From NCBI RefSeq assembly GCF_021295345.1, contig NZ_JAIMJB010000001.1:124001-188000 (forward strand): a stretch of DNA of 64,000 nucleotides. Reading direction: 5' to 3'. The position numbers and the translations under genes were made by a program. Positions 1 to 9,514 of this stretch are shown one piece after another. The notes beneath the pieces are model-generated. The model had not been told where the DNA came from. It did not search any database and saw only the letters and a list, made by a program, of their open reading frames with translations. Numbering within the stretch: position 1 is the first letter of the stretch; every line of letters begins with the position of its first letter. The DNA comes from Motilimonas eburnea (GTDB lineage Bacteria; Pseudomonadota; Gammaproteobacteria; Enterobacterales; CBDFNC01).

Positions 1-500
1 TCTTGGCGCTCTAAGGCATCCACGGCGCAAGCCACGGCAAGGTAGGTTTTACCTGTACCGGCAGGACCAATACCAAAGCTAATGTCGTTGGTTAAAATAT
101 TGGCGACGTAGTTGGATTGGTTTTCGCCGCGAGGCTTGATCACACCGCGCTTCGTCTTGATGGAAATGCTCTTGTGAAACGATGCGCTCTCTTGCTGGTG
201 ATGTTGTTCAAGTACTTTTGATTCTTGTATGGCCAGATGCACTTGATCGGGTAGCAAGTCAGCTGCTTTCCCTTTTACGGGTTGGGTTTCAACATAAAGC
301 TGCTGCAAAATCGCCTTTGCAGCATTGGCATGTAAAGCCTTACCGACAATCTTCACATCATGATTGCGGTAGGTGATCTCAACCCCTAAACGGCGCTCGA
401 TCTGTTTGATGTTGTCGTCAAATGGGCCACATAGATTCGCCAATCGCTCTGGATCGGCGGGGCTCAAAACAAATTCAACTTTTTCTAGTGTTGTACTCAA
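1..500 (-). CDS. ybeZ: PhoH-like ATPase YbeZ (3' part outside window)
   Basis: The reverse strand encodes the first 166 or so residues of a PhoH-family P-loop protein. The Walker A motif GPAGTGKT lies near the cut edge, and the family signature CGPFDDNIKQIERRLG is near residue 24. No ATG fits. I chose TTG at 500, preceded by AGAG, because translation from there gives a normal-length YbeZ N-terminus; a second TTG two codons upstream is possible. It begins 10 bases after the miaB stop, so it is in the miaB operon, as in E. coli (miaB-ybeZ-ybeY). PhoH-like proteins are linked to RNA metabolism and ribosome maturation through YbeY; the exact activity is not settled. The C-terminal half is not in the window. 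Confidence 0.93.
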   Translation of the reverse strand, partial: MSTTLEKVEFVLSPADPERLANLCGPFDDNIKQIERRLGVEITYRNHDVKIVGKALHANAAKAILQQLYVETQPVKGKAADLLPDQVHLAIQESKVLEQHHQQESASFHKSISIKTKRGVIKPRGENQSNYVANILTNDISFGIGPAGTGKTYLAVACAVDALERQ

Positions 501-510
501 TATCAATTCT

Positions 511-1944
511 CTAGTTCGGTGTGTACGAACCCACACCTAAGTGGTCGGTATGGTTTGGATTTTTACTGATTATATCGGCTGGGCGAATGGATTCTCTTAA
601 GTTCATCTCATCTTCACCACAAATAAATTCACCGCGTAGTGAGTTTGCGTACACATCCACAATCTTAACGTCGACAAATTGGCCGATAAACTTATGTGGT
701 GCTTCAAAATTTACCACGCGGTTATTTTCAGTACGGCCGCGTAGCTCAAGTGGATTCTTTTTCGACGGGCCTTCCACTAAGATGCGCTGCGTGGTGTTGA
801 GCATTTGACGGCTAATTTGCATGGCTTGTTGGTTGATTCTGTCTTGCAAAATGTACAAACGCTGCTTTTTCTCGTCTTCGGTTACGTCGTCAGGTAAATC
901 GGCCGCTGGTGTGCCTGGACGCGCACTGTAAATAAAGCTAAAGCTGTGATCAAAGTTAACATCGCTAATCAGCTTCATGGTTTGTTCGAAATCTTCTTGG
1001 GTTTCACCCGGGAAACCAACGATGAAGTCCGAGCTAATGGTGATGTCAGGACGTGCTTTGCGTAATTTACGGATTGTCGATTTGTACTCGATAGCCGTAT
1101 GACCACGTTTCATTAGGTTTAGAATACGATCGGCACCACTTTGCACCGGTAGGTGTAAGAAGCTTACTACTTCAGGGGTATCGGCATACACTTCAACGAT
1201 GTCGTCGGTAAACTCAATCGGGTGGCTGGTGGTGTAACGAATGCGATCGATGCCGTCGATGGCAGCCACATAACGCAGTAACTCAGCAAAGCTACAGATT
1301 TGGTCATCAAATGTCGCGCCGCGATAGGCGTTTACGTTTTGGCCTAGCAGGTTAACTTCACGTACGCCTTGTTCGGCTAATTGCGCCACTTCGTAAAGTA
1401 CGTCATCAAGCGGACGGCTAACCTCTTCTCCACGGGTATAAGGTACCACGCAGAAAGTACAGTATTTAGAACAGCCTTCCATGATGGAAACAAAGGCACT
1501 GGCGCCTTCTGCTTTTGGCTCAGGTAAACGGTCGAACTTTTCAATCTCAGGGAAGGACACGTCAACCACGGAAGTGCCGTCGTTGGTTTGAACCTGTTTG
1601 ATCATTTCAGGTAAACGGTGCAAGGTCTGTGGGCCAAATACGATATCGACAAACGGCGCTCGCTCACGAATGGCATCGCCTTCTTGTGATGCAACACAGC
1701 CACCCACGCCGATCACTAAGCCCGGCTTTTGATCTTTGAAGTTTTTCCAACGACCTAATTGGTGGAACACTTTCTCTTGCGCCTTTTCGCGAATAGAGCA
1801 GGTATTGAGTAACAGTACATCCGCCTCTTCTGGCTCTTCCGTTAAGGTGTAACCATGGGTAGCGTCTAATAGGTCTGCCATTTTTGATGAATCATATTCG
1901 TTCATCTGACAGCCCCAAGTTTTGATATGAAGTTTTTTGCTCAT
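511..1944 (-). CDS. miaB: tRNA-2-methylthio-N6-dimethylallyladenosine synthase MiaB
   Basis: Radical-SAM methylthiotransferase that converts i6A37 to ms2i6A37 in tRNAs reading UNN codons. The N-terminal UPF0004 domain keeps the three auxiliary-cluster cysteines C12, C49 and C83. The radical-SAM CxxxCxxC motif is C158, C162 and C165 (GCSKYCTFC). A TRAM domain occupies the last 70 or so residues. The length of 477 residues is normal for the family. It is transcribed ahead of ybeZ and divergently from ubiF, the same arrangement as in E. coli. All iron-sulfur ligands are present, so an active enzyme is expected. Confidence 0.98.
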   Translation of the reverse strand: MSKKLHIKTWGCQMNEYDSSKMADLLDATHGYTLTEEPEEADVLLLNTCSIREKAQEKVFHQLGRWKNFKDQKPGLVIGVGGCVASQEGDAIRERAPFVDIVFGPQTLHRLPEMIKQVQTNDGTSVVDVSFPEIEKFDRLPEPKAEGASAFVSIMEGCSKYCTFCVVPYTRGEEVSRPLDDVLYEVAQLAEQGVREVNLLGQNVNAYRGATFDDQICSFAELLRYVAAIDGIDRIRYTTSHPIEFTDDIVEVYADTPEVVSFLHLPVQSGADRILNLMKRGHTAIEYKSTIRKLRKARPDITISSDFIVGFPGETQEDFEQTMKLISDVNFDHSFSFIYSARPGTPAADLPDDVTEDEKKQRLYILQDRINQQAMQISRQMLNTTQRILVEGPSKKNPLELRGRTENNRVVNFEAPHKFIGQFVDVKIVDVYANSLRGEFICGEDEMNLRESIRPADIISKNPNHTDHLGVGSYTPN

Positions 1945-2186
1945 TTGCTGTAACTGCTCTACTTACTGGACAACGAAAAAAGAGGGCATATTCTACTGAT
2001 TTCGGTCTGGCCTTACTAGGGCCTGTTTCTGTTTAAAGGTTAAAATTCGCTCAATGGGTGATGATTTTCGTGCACGAGCATGACAGCTTGTTTTCCTTAT
2101 TGGTGTAAAAACGCAAACTCATTTATGTAGTGTGTTTATTTAGCTAAAATATGCCTAATATATTTCAAGCAGTTAGGCAAAGCGGG

Positions 2187-3353
2187 ATGAAGACAACTCA
2201 AGTAATGATAAACGGTGGTGGCATGGTAGGCGCGAGTGCTGCCTTACTACTTGCAGATTTAGGATTGCAGGTAACCGTGGTTGAAGCCGCCGATGCGCCT
2301 CACTTCGACCCTAACGACCCCCTTGATCTGAGGGTGTCGGCGATCAGTGTGGCCAGTCAAACCTTACTGGCGAAAGCTGGGGTTTGGGAGGCTATCGCCG
2401 CCATGCGCATTTGCCCCTATCGCCGTCTTGCCACACGCCAACAGGGCGGGCAAGCCTTAACTTTCAACGCTGCCGATATTGACCAGCCTTTGCTTGGTTA
2501 CATCATAGAGAATAAAGTGATTCAAACGGCGTTATGGCAAGCCATGTTAGCGCACCCCCACATTGAAATGCTCAACCCCGCTCAAATTGCCTCGTTTGAT
2601 AATCAACCCGAGGGCGTAGAGGTCAAGCTCAGTTCCGGCGATACTTGGTTTGCTCAATTGTTAGTGGCCGCCGATGGTGCTAAGTCATTCTGTCGCCAGC
2701 ACGCAGGGATTGGCACGACGGCATGGGATTATCGCCAGCATTGCATGTTGATCAACATTAAAACCGATCAAGCGCAGCAAGACATTACTTGGCAGGAGTT
2801 TGTAACCACAGGGCCGCGTGCATTTTTACCCCTAGCTGGCCCTTATGCCTCCTTGGCTTGGTATCACCAAGTCGCTGATATTCGCCGGCTATCGTCCCTT
2901 TCCAATACCGAGTTAAAGCAGGCGATTAAGGCGGAATTTGCGCATTTAGACTTTGATTTTGAAGTATTACAAGCGGGTGCATTTCCATTAACTCGGCAGC
3001 ATGCGCAGTCCTATTATAAACACAGTGTGGTGCTGCTTGGGGATGCCGCGCACACCATTAACCCGTTAGCCGGGCAGGGGGTCAATTTAGGCTTTAAGGA
3101 TGTGCAAGCATTAGCGGTGCAACTTGAGTTTAATGCGCTGACTCAAGTCGATCAAAAGCAGCAGGCGTTGCGTGATTATCAACAGCAGCGCCGTGGTGAT
3201 AACTTGCTGATGCAGTCGGCGATGGATGTGTTTTATAAAAGTTTCAGTAGCCAATTACCCGGTATGCAGGGCTTGCGCGAGATAGGGTTAACCCTGGCGC
3301 AAAATTCGGGAGCGCTAAAAAATAAGGTAATGAAGTATGCGATGGGCTTGTAA
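2187..3353 (+). CDS. ubiF: Ubiquinone hydroxylase UbiF (FAD monooxygenase)
   Basis: Flavin-dependent hydroxylase acting on the demethoxyubiquinol ring in ubiquinone biosynthesis. A dinucleotide-binding GGGMVG motif lies near the N-terminus, followed by a DLRVSAIS segment and the second FAD motif GDAAHTINPLAGQG near residue 286. I chose ATG at 2187 because it gives 388 residues starting just before the Rossmann strand, close to the 391 of E. coli UbiF. An in-frame ATG at 2151 would add 12 residues without similarity. The internal sequence (AMRICPYRRL, LLGYIIEN) fits UbiF better than UbiH or VisC. It sits between miaB and the tRNA cluster, as in E. coli. Confidence 0.92.
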   Translation: MKTTQVMINGGGMVGASAALLLADLGLQVTVVEAADAPHFDPNDPLDLRVSAISVASQTLLAKAGVWEAIAAMRICPYRRLATRQQGGQALTFNAADIDQPLLGYIIENKVIQTALWQAMLAHPHIEMLNPAQIASFDNQPEGVEVKLSSGDTWFAQLLVAADGAKSFCRQHAGIGTTAWDYRQHCMLINIKTDQAQQDITWQEFVTTGPRAFLPLAGPYASLAWYHQVADIRRLSSLSNTELKQAIKAEFAHLDFDFEVLQAGAFPLTRQHAQSYYKHSVVLLGDAAHTINPLAGQGVNLGFKDVQALAVQLEFNALTQVDQKQQALRDYQQQRRGDNLLMQSAMDVFYKSFSSQLPGMQGLREIGLTLAQNSGALKNKVMKYAMGL

Positions 3354-3457
3354 CTGAGCCCTTAATCGTGATTTATATCAGAGACGATGGAGGATGCTAG
3401 AAATCGTAAGAAGCTGATGGGTATAAAAAGCTGGAATGATTAAGGATTGTTTTGATA

Positions 3458-3542
3458 TGGTGCGGAAGGAGAGACTTGAACTCTCACACCTTGCGGCACT
3501 AGAACCTAAATCTAGCGTGTCTACCAATTTCACCACTTCCGC
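3458..3542 (-). tRNA. tRNA-Leu (UAG), copy 2
   Basis: The reverse strand folds as a class II tRNA of 85 nt with a long variable arm. The acceptor is GCGGAAG/CTTCCGC, the discriminator is A and CCA is encoded. The anticodon loop TTTAGGT gives anticodon UAG. It appears identical to the copy at 3932-4016. It is the last gene of the array in the direction of transcription. Confidence 0.97.
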
Positions 3543-3557
3543 AATGCAAAGAAAGAA

Positions 3558-3634
3558 TGGTGGCTACACCGAGATTTGAACTTGGGACCCCATCATTATG
3601 AGTGATGTGCTCTGACCAGCTGAGCTATGTAGCC
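3558..3634 (-). tRNA. tRNA-Met (CAU, elongator), copy 2
   Basis: 77 nt cloverleaf with acceptor GGCTACA/TGTAGCC and encoded CCA. The anticodon loop CTCATAA gives CAU. The body resembles E. coli metT/metU (elongator methionine tRNA) and not initiator tRNA. It differs from the copy at 4047-4123 by one base in the D arm (GGTCAGAGC here, GGTTAGAGC there). Confidence 0.97.
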
Positions 3635-3678
3635 ATTCTTTTTTGCTATTCTCTGGCCGCATTTGCAACCAGAAAATT

Positions 3679-3753
3679 TGGCAGGGATATGAGGATTTGA
3701 ACCTCAGAATGCCGAGATCAAAACCCGGTGCCTTACCGCTTGGCGATATCCCT
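3679..3753 (-). tRNA. tRNA-Gln (UUG), copy 2
   Basis: 75 nt cloverleaf with acceptor AGGGATA/TATCCCT, discriminator G and encoded CCA. The anticodon loop TTTTGAT gives UUG. It appears identical to the copy at 3798-3872. The short D loop GCCAAGCGGTAAGGC is typical of glutamine tRNAs. Confidence 0.97.
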
Positions 3754-3797
3754 GTTGTACTTTTGACAGCTCGCCAATGTGGCCAACTTGTCGAAAT

Positions 3798-3872
3798 TGG
3801 CAGGGATATGAGGATTTGAACCTCAGAATGCCGAGATCAAAACCCGGTGCCTTACCGCTTGGCGATATCCCT
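3798..3872 (-). tRNA. tRNA-Gln (UUG), copy 1
   Basis: Same 75 nt gene as at 3679-3753, with anticodon UUG and CCA encoded. The two glutamine genes are adjacent in the middle of the array, like glnU-glnW in E. coli. Confidence 0.97.
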
Positions 3873-3931
3873 GTTGTCTGAGTTTTACGTGTAATTAAGT
3901 CACACGGATCAAGTTTACACTTAATCATTAA

Positions 3932-4016
3932 TGGTGCGGAAGGAGAGACTTGAACTCTCACACCTTGCGGCACTAGAACCTAAATCTAGCGTGTCTACCA
4001 ATTTCACCACTTCCGC
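3932..4016 (-). tRNA. tRNA-Leu (UAG), copy 1
   Basis: 85 nt class II tRNA with anticodon loop TTTAGGT (UAG) and CCA encoded. Its position after the first methionine tRNA matches leuW in the E. coli metT-leuW-glnUW-metU-glnVX operon. Confidence 0.97.
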
Positions 4017-4046
4017 ACTTCTTGATAGCTTAGCTAAAAAGAAAAT

Positions 4047-4123
4047 TGGTGGCTACACCGAGATTTGAACTTGGGACCCCATCATTATGAGTGATGTGCT
4101 CTAACCAGCTGAGCTATGTAGCC
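4047..4123 (-). tRNA. tRNA-Met (CAU, elongator), copy 1
   Basis: 77 nt elongator methionine tRNA with anticodon CAU and CCA encoded. It is the first gene of the array, about 50 bases downstream of the promoter at 4173-4201. Confidence 0.97.
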
Positions 4124-4172
4124 ATGCTTTGACGTTCAAGATTTTGATGCCCTGTTCGTCGTTGCGGGGCGC

Positions 4173-4201
4173 ATTATGCGGATACTGAGCCTAAGCGTCA
4201 A
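4173..4201 (-). promoter_or_regulatory. Promoter of the tRNA array with GC-rich discriminator
   Basis: On the reverse strand, TTGACG (4201-4196) is followed by a 17-base spacer and CATAAT (4178-4173), then the GC-rich stretch GCGCCCCGC. A near-consensus sigma-70 promoter with a GC-rich discriminator is the classic form of promoters for stable RNA under stringent (ppGpp/DksA) control. The position just upstream of the first tRNA supports the call; regulation is inferred. Confidence 0.85.
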
Positions 4202-4356
4202 TACCTTTTTCGCAAAAATAATCGAGTTTTGATTCGTATGCCTAGTTTTTAGGCATTTAGCCGAGCCGTTGCTGCTTTGTTAATCGAAATAAGCTCCAGC
4301 GGGGTAATCGGAAGTATTTAGTTAACTAAAAAGCTGAGAAAACCGAGATGGTTAAA

Positions 4357-4382
4357 CAAAAAAGCCCCGCAAATGCGAGGCT
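4357..4382 (-). terminator. Rho-independent terminator after ychF
   Basis: On the reverse strand the stem AGCCTCGC / GCGGGGCT has loop ATTT and is followed by a run of T. It lies 28 bases past the ychF stop and ends the rplY-pth-ychF transcript before the tRNA promoter. Confidence 0.88.
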
Positions 4383-4409
4383 AGGGTGTTGATTGTTTGC
4401 TTGGCTGGC

Positions 4410-5501
4410 TTAGACGTTAAATAGGAAGTGGATCACATCGCCGTCTTTAACCACATAGCTCTTACCTTCTTGACGCCATTTACCGGCTTCTTTGGCGCCC
4501 GCTTCACCCTTGTATTGGATATAATCGTCGTAACCAATGATTTCGGCGCGGATAAAGCCTTTTTCAAAGTCAGTATGGATTTTACCTGCCGCTTGAGGTG
4601 CTGTCGCGCCTTGAGGGAAAGTCCAAGCGCGCACTTCTTTAACACCGGCGGTAAAGTAGGTTTGTAAGTTCAATAACTCGTAACCACTGCGAATAACACG
4701 ATTTAGGCCTGGCTCTTCTAAGCCCATCTCAGCCATAAACTCAGCACGCTCTTCGTCCTCAAGCTCGGCAATTTCACCTTCAATTTCGGCGCAAACCGCC
4801 ACCACAACGGCATTTTCTTTCGCCGCAATTTCTTTTACTGTGTCCAGATAAGGATTGTTTTCAAAGCCATCGTCATTAACGTTGGCAATGTACATGGTTG
4901 GTTTATCTGTTAAGAAGCTCATGTAGGCAATAGCAGCACGCTCTTCTTTTTCAAGCTCCAGACTGCGGATCAGCTGATCGGCTTCTAGGTGCGCGCGAAT
5001 TTTTTCTAATACAGGTAATTCAAACTTGGCGTCGGCATCACCGCCTTTGGCTTTTTTACCCACACGGATAATGGCTTTCTCACAGCTTTCTAGGTCAGCA
5101 AGCGCCAGTTCAGTATTGATAATATCAATGTCTTCGGCGGGATCGACCTTGCCAGCAACGTGCACTATGTTGTCGTTTTCAAAACAACGTACCACATGGC
5201 CAATGGCGTCGGTTTCACGAATATTGGCTAGGAATTTATTGCCTAAGCCTTCGCCTTTGGATGCGCCAGCCACTAAGCCCGCGATATCGACAAACTCCAT
5301 GGTCGTCGGAATAATACGTTGTGGTTTAACGATATCAGAAATCGCATCCAGGCGCAGATCAGGAACAGGCACCACACCCGTGTTAGGCTCTATTGTACAA
5401 AACGGAAAGTTAGCGGCTTCGATACCCGCTTGCGTTAATGCATTAAAGAGGGTTGACTTACCTACATTAGGAAGACCAACAATACCACATTTAAAACCCA
5501 T
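4410..5501 (-). CDS. ychF: Ribosome-binding ATPase YchF
   Basis: Obg-related P-loop protein of the YchF/OLA1 group, which prefers ATP and binds ribosomes. It is linked to oxidative-stress response and to translation initiation at leaderless mRNAs. G1 is GLPNVGKST near residue 9, and the DxxG region is [12 protein letters not shown]. The C-terminal TGS domain includes [13 protein letters not shown]. The length of 363 matches E. coli. The nucleotide-specificity motif reads NVND where E. coli has NVNE, a conservative change at a position normally given as NxxE. It follows pth by 16 bases. Confidence 0.97.
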   Translation of the reverse strand: MGFKCGIVGLPNVGKSTLFNALTQAGIEAANFPFCTIEPNTGVVPVPDLRLDAISDIVKPQRIIPTTMEFVDIAGLVAGASKGEGLGNKFLANIRETDAIGHVVRCFENDNIVHVAGKVDPAEDIDIINTELALADLESCEKAIIRVGKKAKGGDADAKFELPVLEKIRAHLEADQLIRSLELEKEERAAIAYMSFLTDKPTMYIANVNDDGFENNPYLDTVKEIAAKENAVVVAVCAEIEGEIAELEDEERAEFMAEMGLEEPGLNRVIRSGYELLNLQTYFTAGVKEVRAWTFPQGATAPQAAGKIHTDFEKGFIRAEIIGYDDYIQYKGEAGAKEAGKWRQEGKSYVVKDGDVIHFLFNV

Positions 5502-5517
5502 GAGTGTTTACCTTAAT

Positions 5518-6108
5518 TTAATCTGCTTTAAAGCTATGAAGTCGATTCATCGCCTTGGCGATGCCGTCTTTGGCTAAAATAGGGGTGCAGCGAACCGCTT
5601 CATCAATCACGCTGTCAATGCGAGCTTGATCGATACTTTGCGCTTTGCCGAGCACATAACCGGTTACCTTATCTTTATGGCCAGGATGACCAATGCCGAT
5701 ACGCAAGCGGTAGAAATTCTTATTGTTTCCCAACTTGTTGATCGTGTCTCGTAATCCATTATGGCCGCCGTGGCCACCGCCTTGTTTTAATTTTGCAACA
5801 CCGGGGGGCATGTCCATTTCATCGTGAGCGACTAAGATTTCTTCAGCGGAGATACGATAGAAGTTGGCCATAGCTGCAATCGCTTTACCACTTAAATTCA
5901 TAAAGGTGGTGGGGATGAGTAAGCGAATGTCTTGGTTTTCGATTTGGATCCGAGCGGTCAAGCCAAAGAATTTAGCTTCGGGCTTGAGTTGGGTATGGTG
6001 TTGGCGCGCTAGTTCTTCAATAAACCAGGCTCCAGCATTGTGCCGTGTTTGCTGGTATTCGGGGCCTGGATTAGCCAGGCCCACAAGCAACTTAATATTC
6101 GTCGTCAC
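5518..6108 (-). CDS. pth: Peptidyl-tRNA hydrolase
   Basis: Releases tRNA from peptidyl-tRNA that has dropped off ribosomes. The catalytic His lies in TRHNAGAWF near residue 22, and the conserved Asp in [11 protein letters not shown] near residue 95. The substrate-binding asparagines are in LANPG, FMNLSG and GGHNGLR. The length of 196 is normal. It begins two bases after the rplY stop, and the order rplY-pth-ychF is common in gammaproteobacteria. Confidence 0.97.
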   Translation of the reverse strand: MTTNIKLLVGLANPGPEYQQTRHNAGAWFIEELARQHHTQLKPEAKFFGLTARIQIENQDIRLLIPTTFMNLSGKAIAAMANFYRISAEEILVAHDEMDMPPGVAKLKQGGGHGGHNGLRDTINKLGNNKNFYRLRIGIGHPGHKDKVTGYVLGKAQSIDQARIDSVIDEAVRCTPILAKDGIAKAMNRLHSFKAD

Positions 6109-6110
6109 GA

Positions 6111-6725
6111 TTATTCAGCTGCTTCCTCAGCTTCTTCAGCTGCAGCACCGCCTTTAGCAGGAGCAACAGTGGCTACCGCTTGGTCGTGGTCTGCACCTTT
6201 AGCTAGTTCAACTAGCTCTACGCCTTCTGCTAACACAAGGTCAGAAAGGTGTAGTGTTTGGCCTAGTTCAATCTTGTTAACATCAACTTCGATGAACTCA
6301 GGAAGTACGCCAGGTAGACAGCTAACTTCAACTTCGTGTGCAGTTTTAGATAGTACGCCGCCCGCTTTAACTGATGCTGCAGTTTCTTCATTGATGAAGT
6401 GCAGTGGTACAGTTGTGTGCAGTTTTTGAGACGCGTCAACGCGTAGGAAGTCTAAGTGTTGAACCTTAGGCTTAAACGGGTGACGTTGGATGTCTTTTAG
6501 TACTGCTTGTACTTCTTTACCGTCAACAGTTAGCGTGATAACGCTTGTGTAGAAGCTTTCTACGTTGTTTACTTTCAGTACATCGTTGTGTGCAAGAGTT
6601 AGTGACACAGCTTCTTGACCAGCACCGTATAGGATCGCTGGAACTTTGTCTGCGTGACGTAGGCGGCGGCTCGCACCTTTCCCTAGGTCTGTACGCACTT
6701 CAGCGTTAAGAGTGATTGTTGACAT
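6111..6725 (-). CDS. rplY: 50S ribosomal protein bL25 (CTC-type, with C-terminal extension)
   Basis: 5S rRNA-binding ribosomal protein. The N-terminal 90 or so residues are the L25 domain ([32 protein letters not shown]). They are followed by the TL5/CTC beta domain and an Ala/Glu-rich tail. At 204 residues it is the long CTC form, about twice the length of E. coli L25. It heads the rplY-pth-ychF operon. A well-formed ribosome-binding site (GGAGAAA) lies before ATG at 6725. Confidence 0.96.
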   Translation of the reverse strand: MSTITLNAEVRTDLGKGASRRLRHADKVPAILYGAGQEAVSLTLAHNDVLKVNNVESFYTSVITLTVDGKEVQAVLKDIQRHPFKPKVQHLDFLRVDASQKLHTTVPLHFINEETAASVKAGGVLSKTAHEVEVSCLPGVLPEFIEVDVNKIELGQTLHLSDLVLAEGVELVELAKGADHDQAVATVAPAKGGAAAEEAEEAAE

Positions 6726-6786
6726 AATATTTCTCCAAATTAATAGAATGGTTTTAAGCTTGCGACCAGCTTAAAAAAATGCCCAT

Positions 6787-6827
6787 AAAAAAAAGGCGCG
6801 CCATGTTACCTTGACTACGCCTTTTTC
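6787..6827 (-). terminator. Terminator between prs and rplY
   Basis: On the reverse strand AAAGGCG and CGCCTTT can pair around a loop of about 18 bases, followed by a run of eight T. It lies about 70 bases after the prs stop and would separate the lolB-ispE-prs transcript from rplY. The long loop makes it less certain than the ychF terminator. Confidence 0.65.
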
Positions 6828-6898
6828 TCAAACTGTTTTTACACCTGTAGGCGATTAAATCAAGCCGATTTTACGCCGAGTGTTCAGTCGTCCTGATA

Positions 6899-7846
6899 TT
6901 AATGATGGAACATCGCTGAGATAGACTCTTCGTTGCTGACGCGACGAATGGCTTCAGCCAGCATGGCGCTAAGGGTTAGCTGAGTGACTTTCTCAATTTT
7001 AGCCATTTCAGGTGAAAGCGGGATCGAGTCGGTTACGATCACTTCATCAATCACAGAGTTAGCGATGTTTTGTGGCGCGTTACCTGAGAATACGGCGTGG
7101 GTTGCGTAAGCGAAAACACGTTTAGCACCGCGATCTTTTAGTGCTGCCGCCGCCTGACATAGGGTGCCGCCAGTGTCGATCATGTCGTCAACGATGATAC
7201 AATCACGCCCTTCAACTTCACCGATGAGGTGCATCACTTGAGCCACGTTGGCTTTAGGACGACGCTTATCGATAATGGCAAGGTCAGCATCATCAAGCAG
7301 TTTAGCGTGAGCACGGGCACGTACTACACCACCGATATCCGGTGATACGACTACCGGGTTTTCTAGCTTCTTGTTAAGCATGTCTTCAAGTAGCACTGGG
7401 CTACCGAATACGTTATCAACCGGCACATCGAAGAAACCTTGAATTTGTTCAGCATGCAGGTCAACGGTCATGACGCGGTCAACACCTACGCTAGACAAAA
7501 AGTCAGCCACTACTTTAGCGGTAATTGGCACACGAGAAGAGCGTACACGACGGTCTTGACGCGCATAACCAAAATAAGGGATAACAGCCGTAATACGACC
7601 AGCAGATGCACGACGCAAGGCATCAATCATTACGATCAATTCCATTAGATTGTCGTTGGTTGGTGCACAAGTAGATTGAATAATAAAGATGTCGCCGCCA
7701 CGTACATTTTCGTTAATTTGTACGCTAATTTCTCCGTCACTGAAAGTGCCAACTTCGGCACTACCAAGTTTAGTGAAAAGGCGGTCAGCGATCTTCTGGG
7801 CAAGTTCTGGCGTCGCATTACCAGTGAACAGCTTCATGTCAGGCAC
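6899..7846 (-). CDS. prs: Ribose-phosphate pyrophosphokinase
   Basis: Makes PRPP from ribose-5-phosphate and ATP for nucleotide, histidine and tryptophan synthesis. The catalytic region YARQDRR and the flexible loop lie near residue 100. The pyrophosphate-binding [13 protein letters not shown] and the PRPP loop [10 protein letters not shown] are present. The length of 315 is typical of class I enzymes. It is the third gene of lolB-ispE-prs, the same order as in E. coli. Confidence 0.98.
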   Translation of the reverse strand: MPDMKLFTGNATPELAQKIADRLFTKLGSAEVGTFSDGEISVQINENVRGGDIFIIQSTCAPTNDNLMELIVMIDALRRASAGRITAVIPYFGYARQDRRVRSSRVPITAKVVADFLSSVGVDRVMTVDLHAEQIQGFFDVPVDNVFGSPVLLEDMLNKKLENPVVVSPDIGGVVRARAHAKLLDDADLAIIDKRRPKANVAQVMHLIGEVEGRDCIIVDDMIDTGGTLCQAAAALKDRGAKRVFAYATHAVFSGNAPQNIANSVIDEVIVTDSIPLSPEMAKIEKVTQLTLSAMLAEAIRRVSNEESISAMFHH

Positions 7847-7942
7847 GGTGGGGAACCTCAGGTTGCTTCCTGTTTAGGGTGATACCAGCGCAAGCGCTGG
7901 ACGCTAAGTTGCCTACTTTGGCAACCTAACTTTATCGACGAT

Positions 7943-8812
7943 TTATATTTTATTTCGCAATTTCAACTGCTTATATAAGGCAGATTGATTACTTCCCTGC
8001 GCTACAAATCCATTAAGCCACGCAGGGCAATGTTGTAAAATTGATTGGGCCTGCTGTTGGCTTTGACATGTTGCAAAGACACATGCGCCGGTGCCAGTCA
8101 ATCTTGACGGCGCGTATTCTATCAAGGCGTCAATTGCCTTGGCAACCTCGGGATATTGTTTTTTAACTAAAGGCTCACAATCATTACGCCAAGCATCAGA
8201 TAATAACTGGGCTAATGGGCGTTTAGGTGTATTGCGAATCAGCGTAGGGTGGGTGAACACTGCTGCTGTTGACACATGCACTTGAGGACAGGCAATGACA
8301 TACCAAGGTTCATCAATGTCAACGCTGGTTAGCTGCTCACCGACGCCCTCGGCAACCGATGCCAAACCATGAATAAAGATAGGCACGTCGGCACCTAATT
8401 TTGCCCCTATTTCTGCGAGTACTTTATTTGAGTAGTTTAGTTGCCATTGCTGATTAAGAGCGACTAAGGTGGTGGCGGCATCGGAGGATCCTCCTCCTAG
8501 TCCACCGCCCATGGGCAGATTTTTTTCAAGCTCAATATTGGCACCTAAGTGTGTGCCACTGTATTGTTGCAATGCGTTGGCGGCTTTGTAAATGAGGTTG
8601 TCCGTCAATGGGATATCACTGTCTGGCTGAACCGTGATCGCACCATTATGATTGGCGCTTATGGTCAGATAATCAGCCTTGTCAATAAATTGAAACAGGG
8701 TTTGCAGTTCGTGATATCCATCCGAGCGTTGCCCGTTGATGTACAAAAATAAGTTTAACTTGGCTGGCGCAGGCCAACGTATTGCCTCAAGGCTGGGTGA
8801 AGATCCATTCAT
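7943..8812 (-). CDS. ispE: 4-diphosphocytidyl-2-C-methyl-D-erythritol kinase
   Basis: GHMP-family kinase of the MEP isoprenoid pathway. The substrate region PAPAKLNLFL lies near residue 14. The ATP-binding glycine loop MGGGLGGGSSDAA lies near residue 96, and GTGAC is near the C-terminus. The length of 289 is normal. The start overlaps the end of lolB by 26 bases, so the two are translationally close. Confidence 0.96.
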   Translation of the reverse strand: MNGSSPSLEAIRWPAPAKLNLFLYINGQRSDGYHELQTLFQFIDKADYLTISANHNGAITVQPDSDIPLTDNLIYKAANALQQYSGTHLGANIELEKNLPMGGGLGGGSSDAATTLVALNQQWQLNYSNKVLAEIGAKLGADVPIFIHGLASVAEGVGEQLTSVDIDEPWYVIACPQVHVSTAAVFTHPTLIRNTPKRPLAQLLSDAWRNDCEPLVKKQYPEVAKAIDALIEYAPSRLTGTGACVFATCQSQQQAQSILQHCPAWLNGFVAQGSNQSALYKQLKLRNKI

Positions 8813-9386
8813 ATACTTTTAACTTTAACGTATTATCTTGATTTTTAAGTGTTAAATTTTGCGGGACGCTCAGACCTTGGGTTTGCATATGAGAGGCAAT
8901 GCTTAATTGCCAATCCTGCTGGTTGACTAGCGCATTAATGGTTAAGGTGTTTCCGTTTTCATCATACGTGGCGAGCGCCCCTTGAGGGACACCTTTGATC
9001 CATTGTTGCATTTGATCAAGGGGCAAATCCCACCCCGCCAATTGCTGTATTAAGCGCTCTGCACTGGCGGCGTAATGCTCCTTGCCGTTATTATCTCTAA
9101 GCCAAGCGCCGTATGGATCTTGTTTCACCTCAAGCACGGTTTTAAATAACTTGGTAAAGGTAATGTGAAACTCATCACCTTGCTGGCGCCAAAAGATATC
9201 GACCGCATTGGCTTTTTGCCCAGAAGCGCGTATGGCGAGCTTACCTTTTAATTGCCAGTGGTTGAGCTGGGCTAATTCAGCTTGCTGGCTAAATTGTGGT
9301 AAGGGTTTGTCGGTATCGGGTGAAAGTAAGGAACAACCACTCAACCCCATGATTATAAAGAGTAAGTAAAAGCGTAGATGATTCAA
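8787..9386 (-). CDS. lolB: Outer-membrane lipoprotein receptor LolB
   Basis: Accepts lipoproteins from LolA and inserts them in the outer membrane. I chose TTG at 9386, preceded by AAGGGG, because it gives a compact signal peptide ending in lipobox LSGC (Cys 18) and a 199-residue protein of family size. The open frame continues 82 codons upstream without signal-peptide character and would run into hemA on the other strand. Serine at +2 fits outer-membrane sorting. The LolB body is recognisable (LNHWQLKGKLAIR, VDIFWRQQGDEFHI). First gene of lolB-ispE-prs, divergent from hemA. Confidence 0.93.
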   Translation of the reverse strand: MNHLRFYLLFIIMGLSGCSLLSPDTDKPLPQFSQQAELAQLNHWQLKGKLAIRASGQKANAVDIFWRQQGDEFHITFTKLFKTVLEVKQDPYGAWLRDNNGKEHYAASAERLIQQLAGWDLPLDQMQQWIKGVPQGALATYDENGNTLTINALVNQQDWQLSIASHMQTQGLSVPQNLTLKNQDNTLKLKVYEWIFTQP

Positions 9387-9514
9387 TTTTGACCCCTTTT
9401 GATATTGCCAGCACAGTATAGCTAGGCAATCCAAGCAAAACCAGTCAGCAATCCCTTTTATTAAGCGGGAGTTTTCCGTAAAATTGCGCCCTCGCGAATT
9501 TGAAAGAAATTGAA

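Noticed and set aside
3704-3973. Reverse-strand open frame of 89 codons across the tRNA genes
   Set aside because: It runs through the two Gln tRNAs and part of a Leu tRNA; the translation is a by-product of tRNA sequence.
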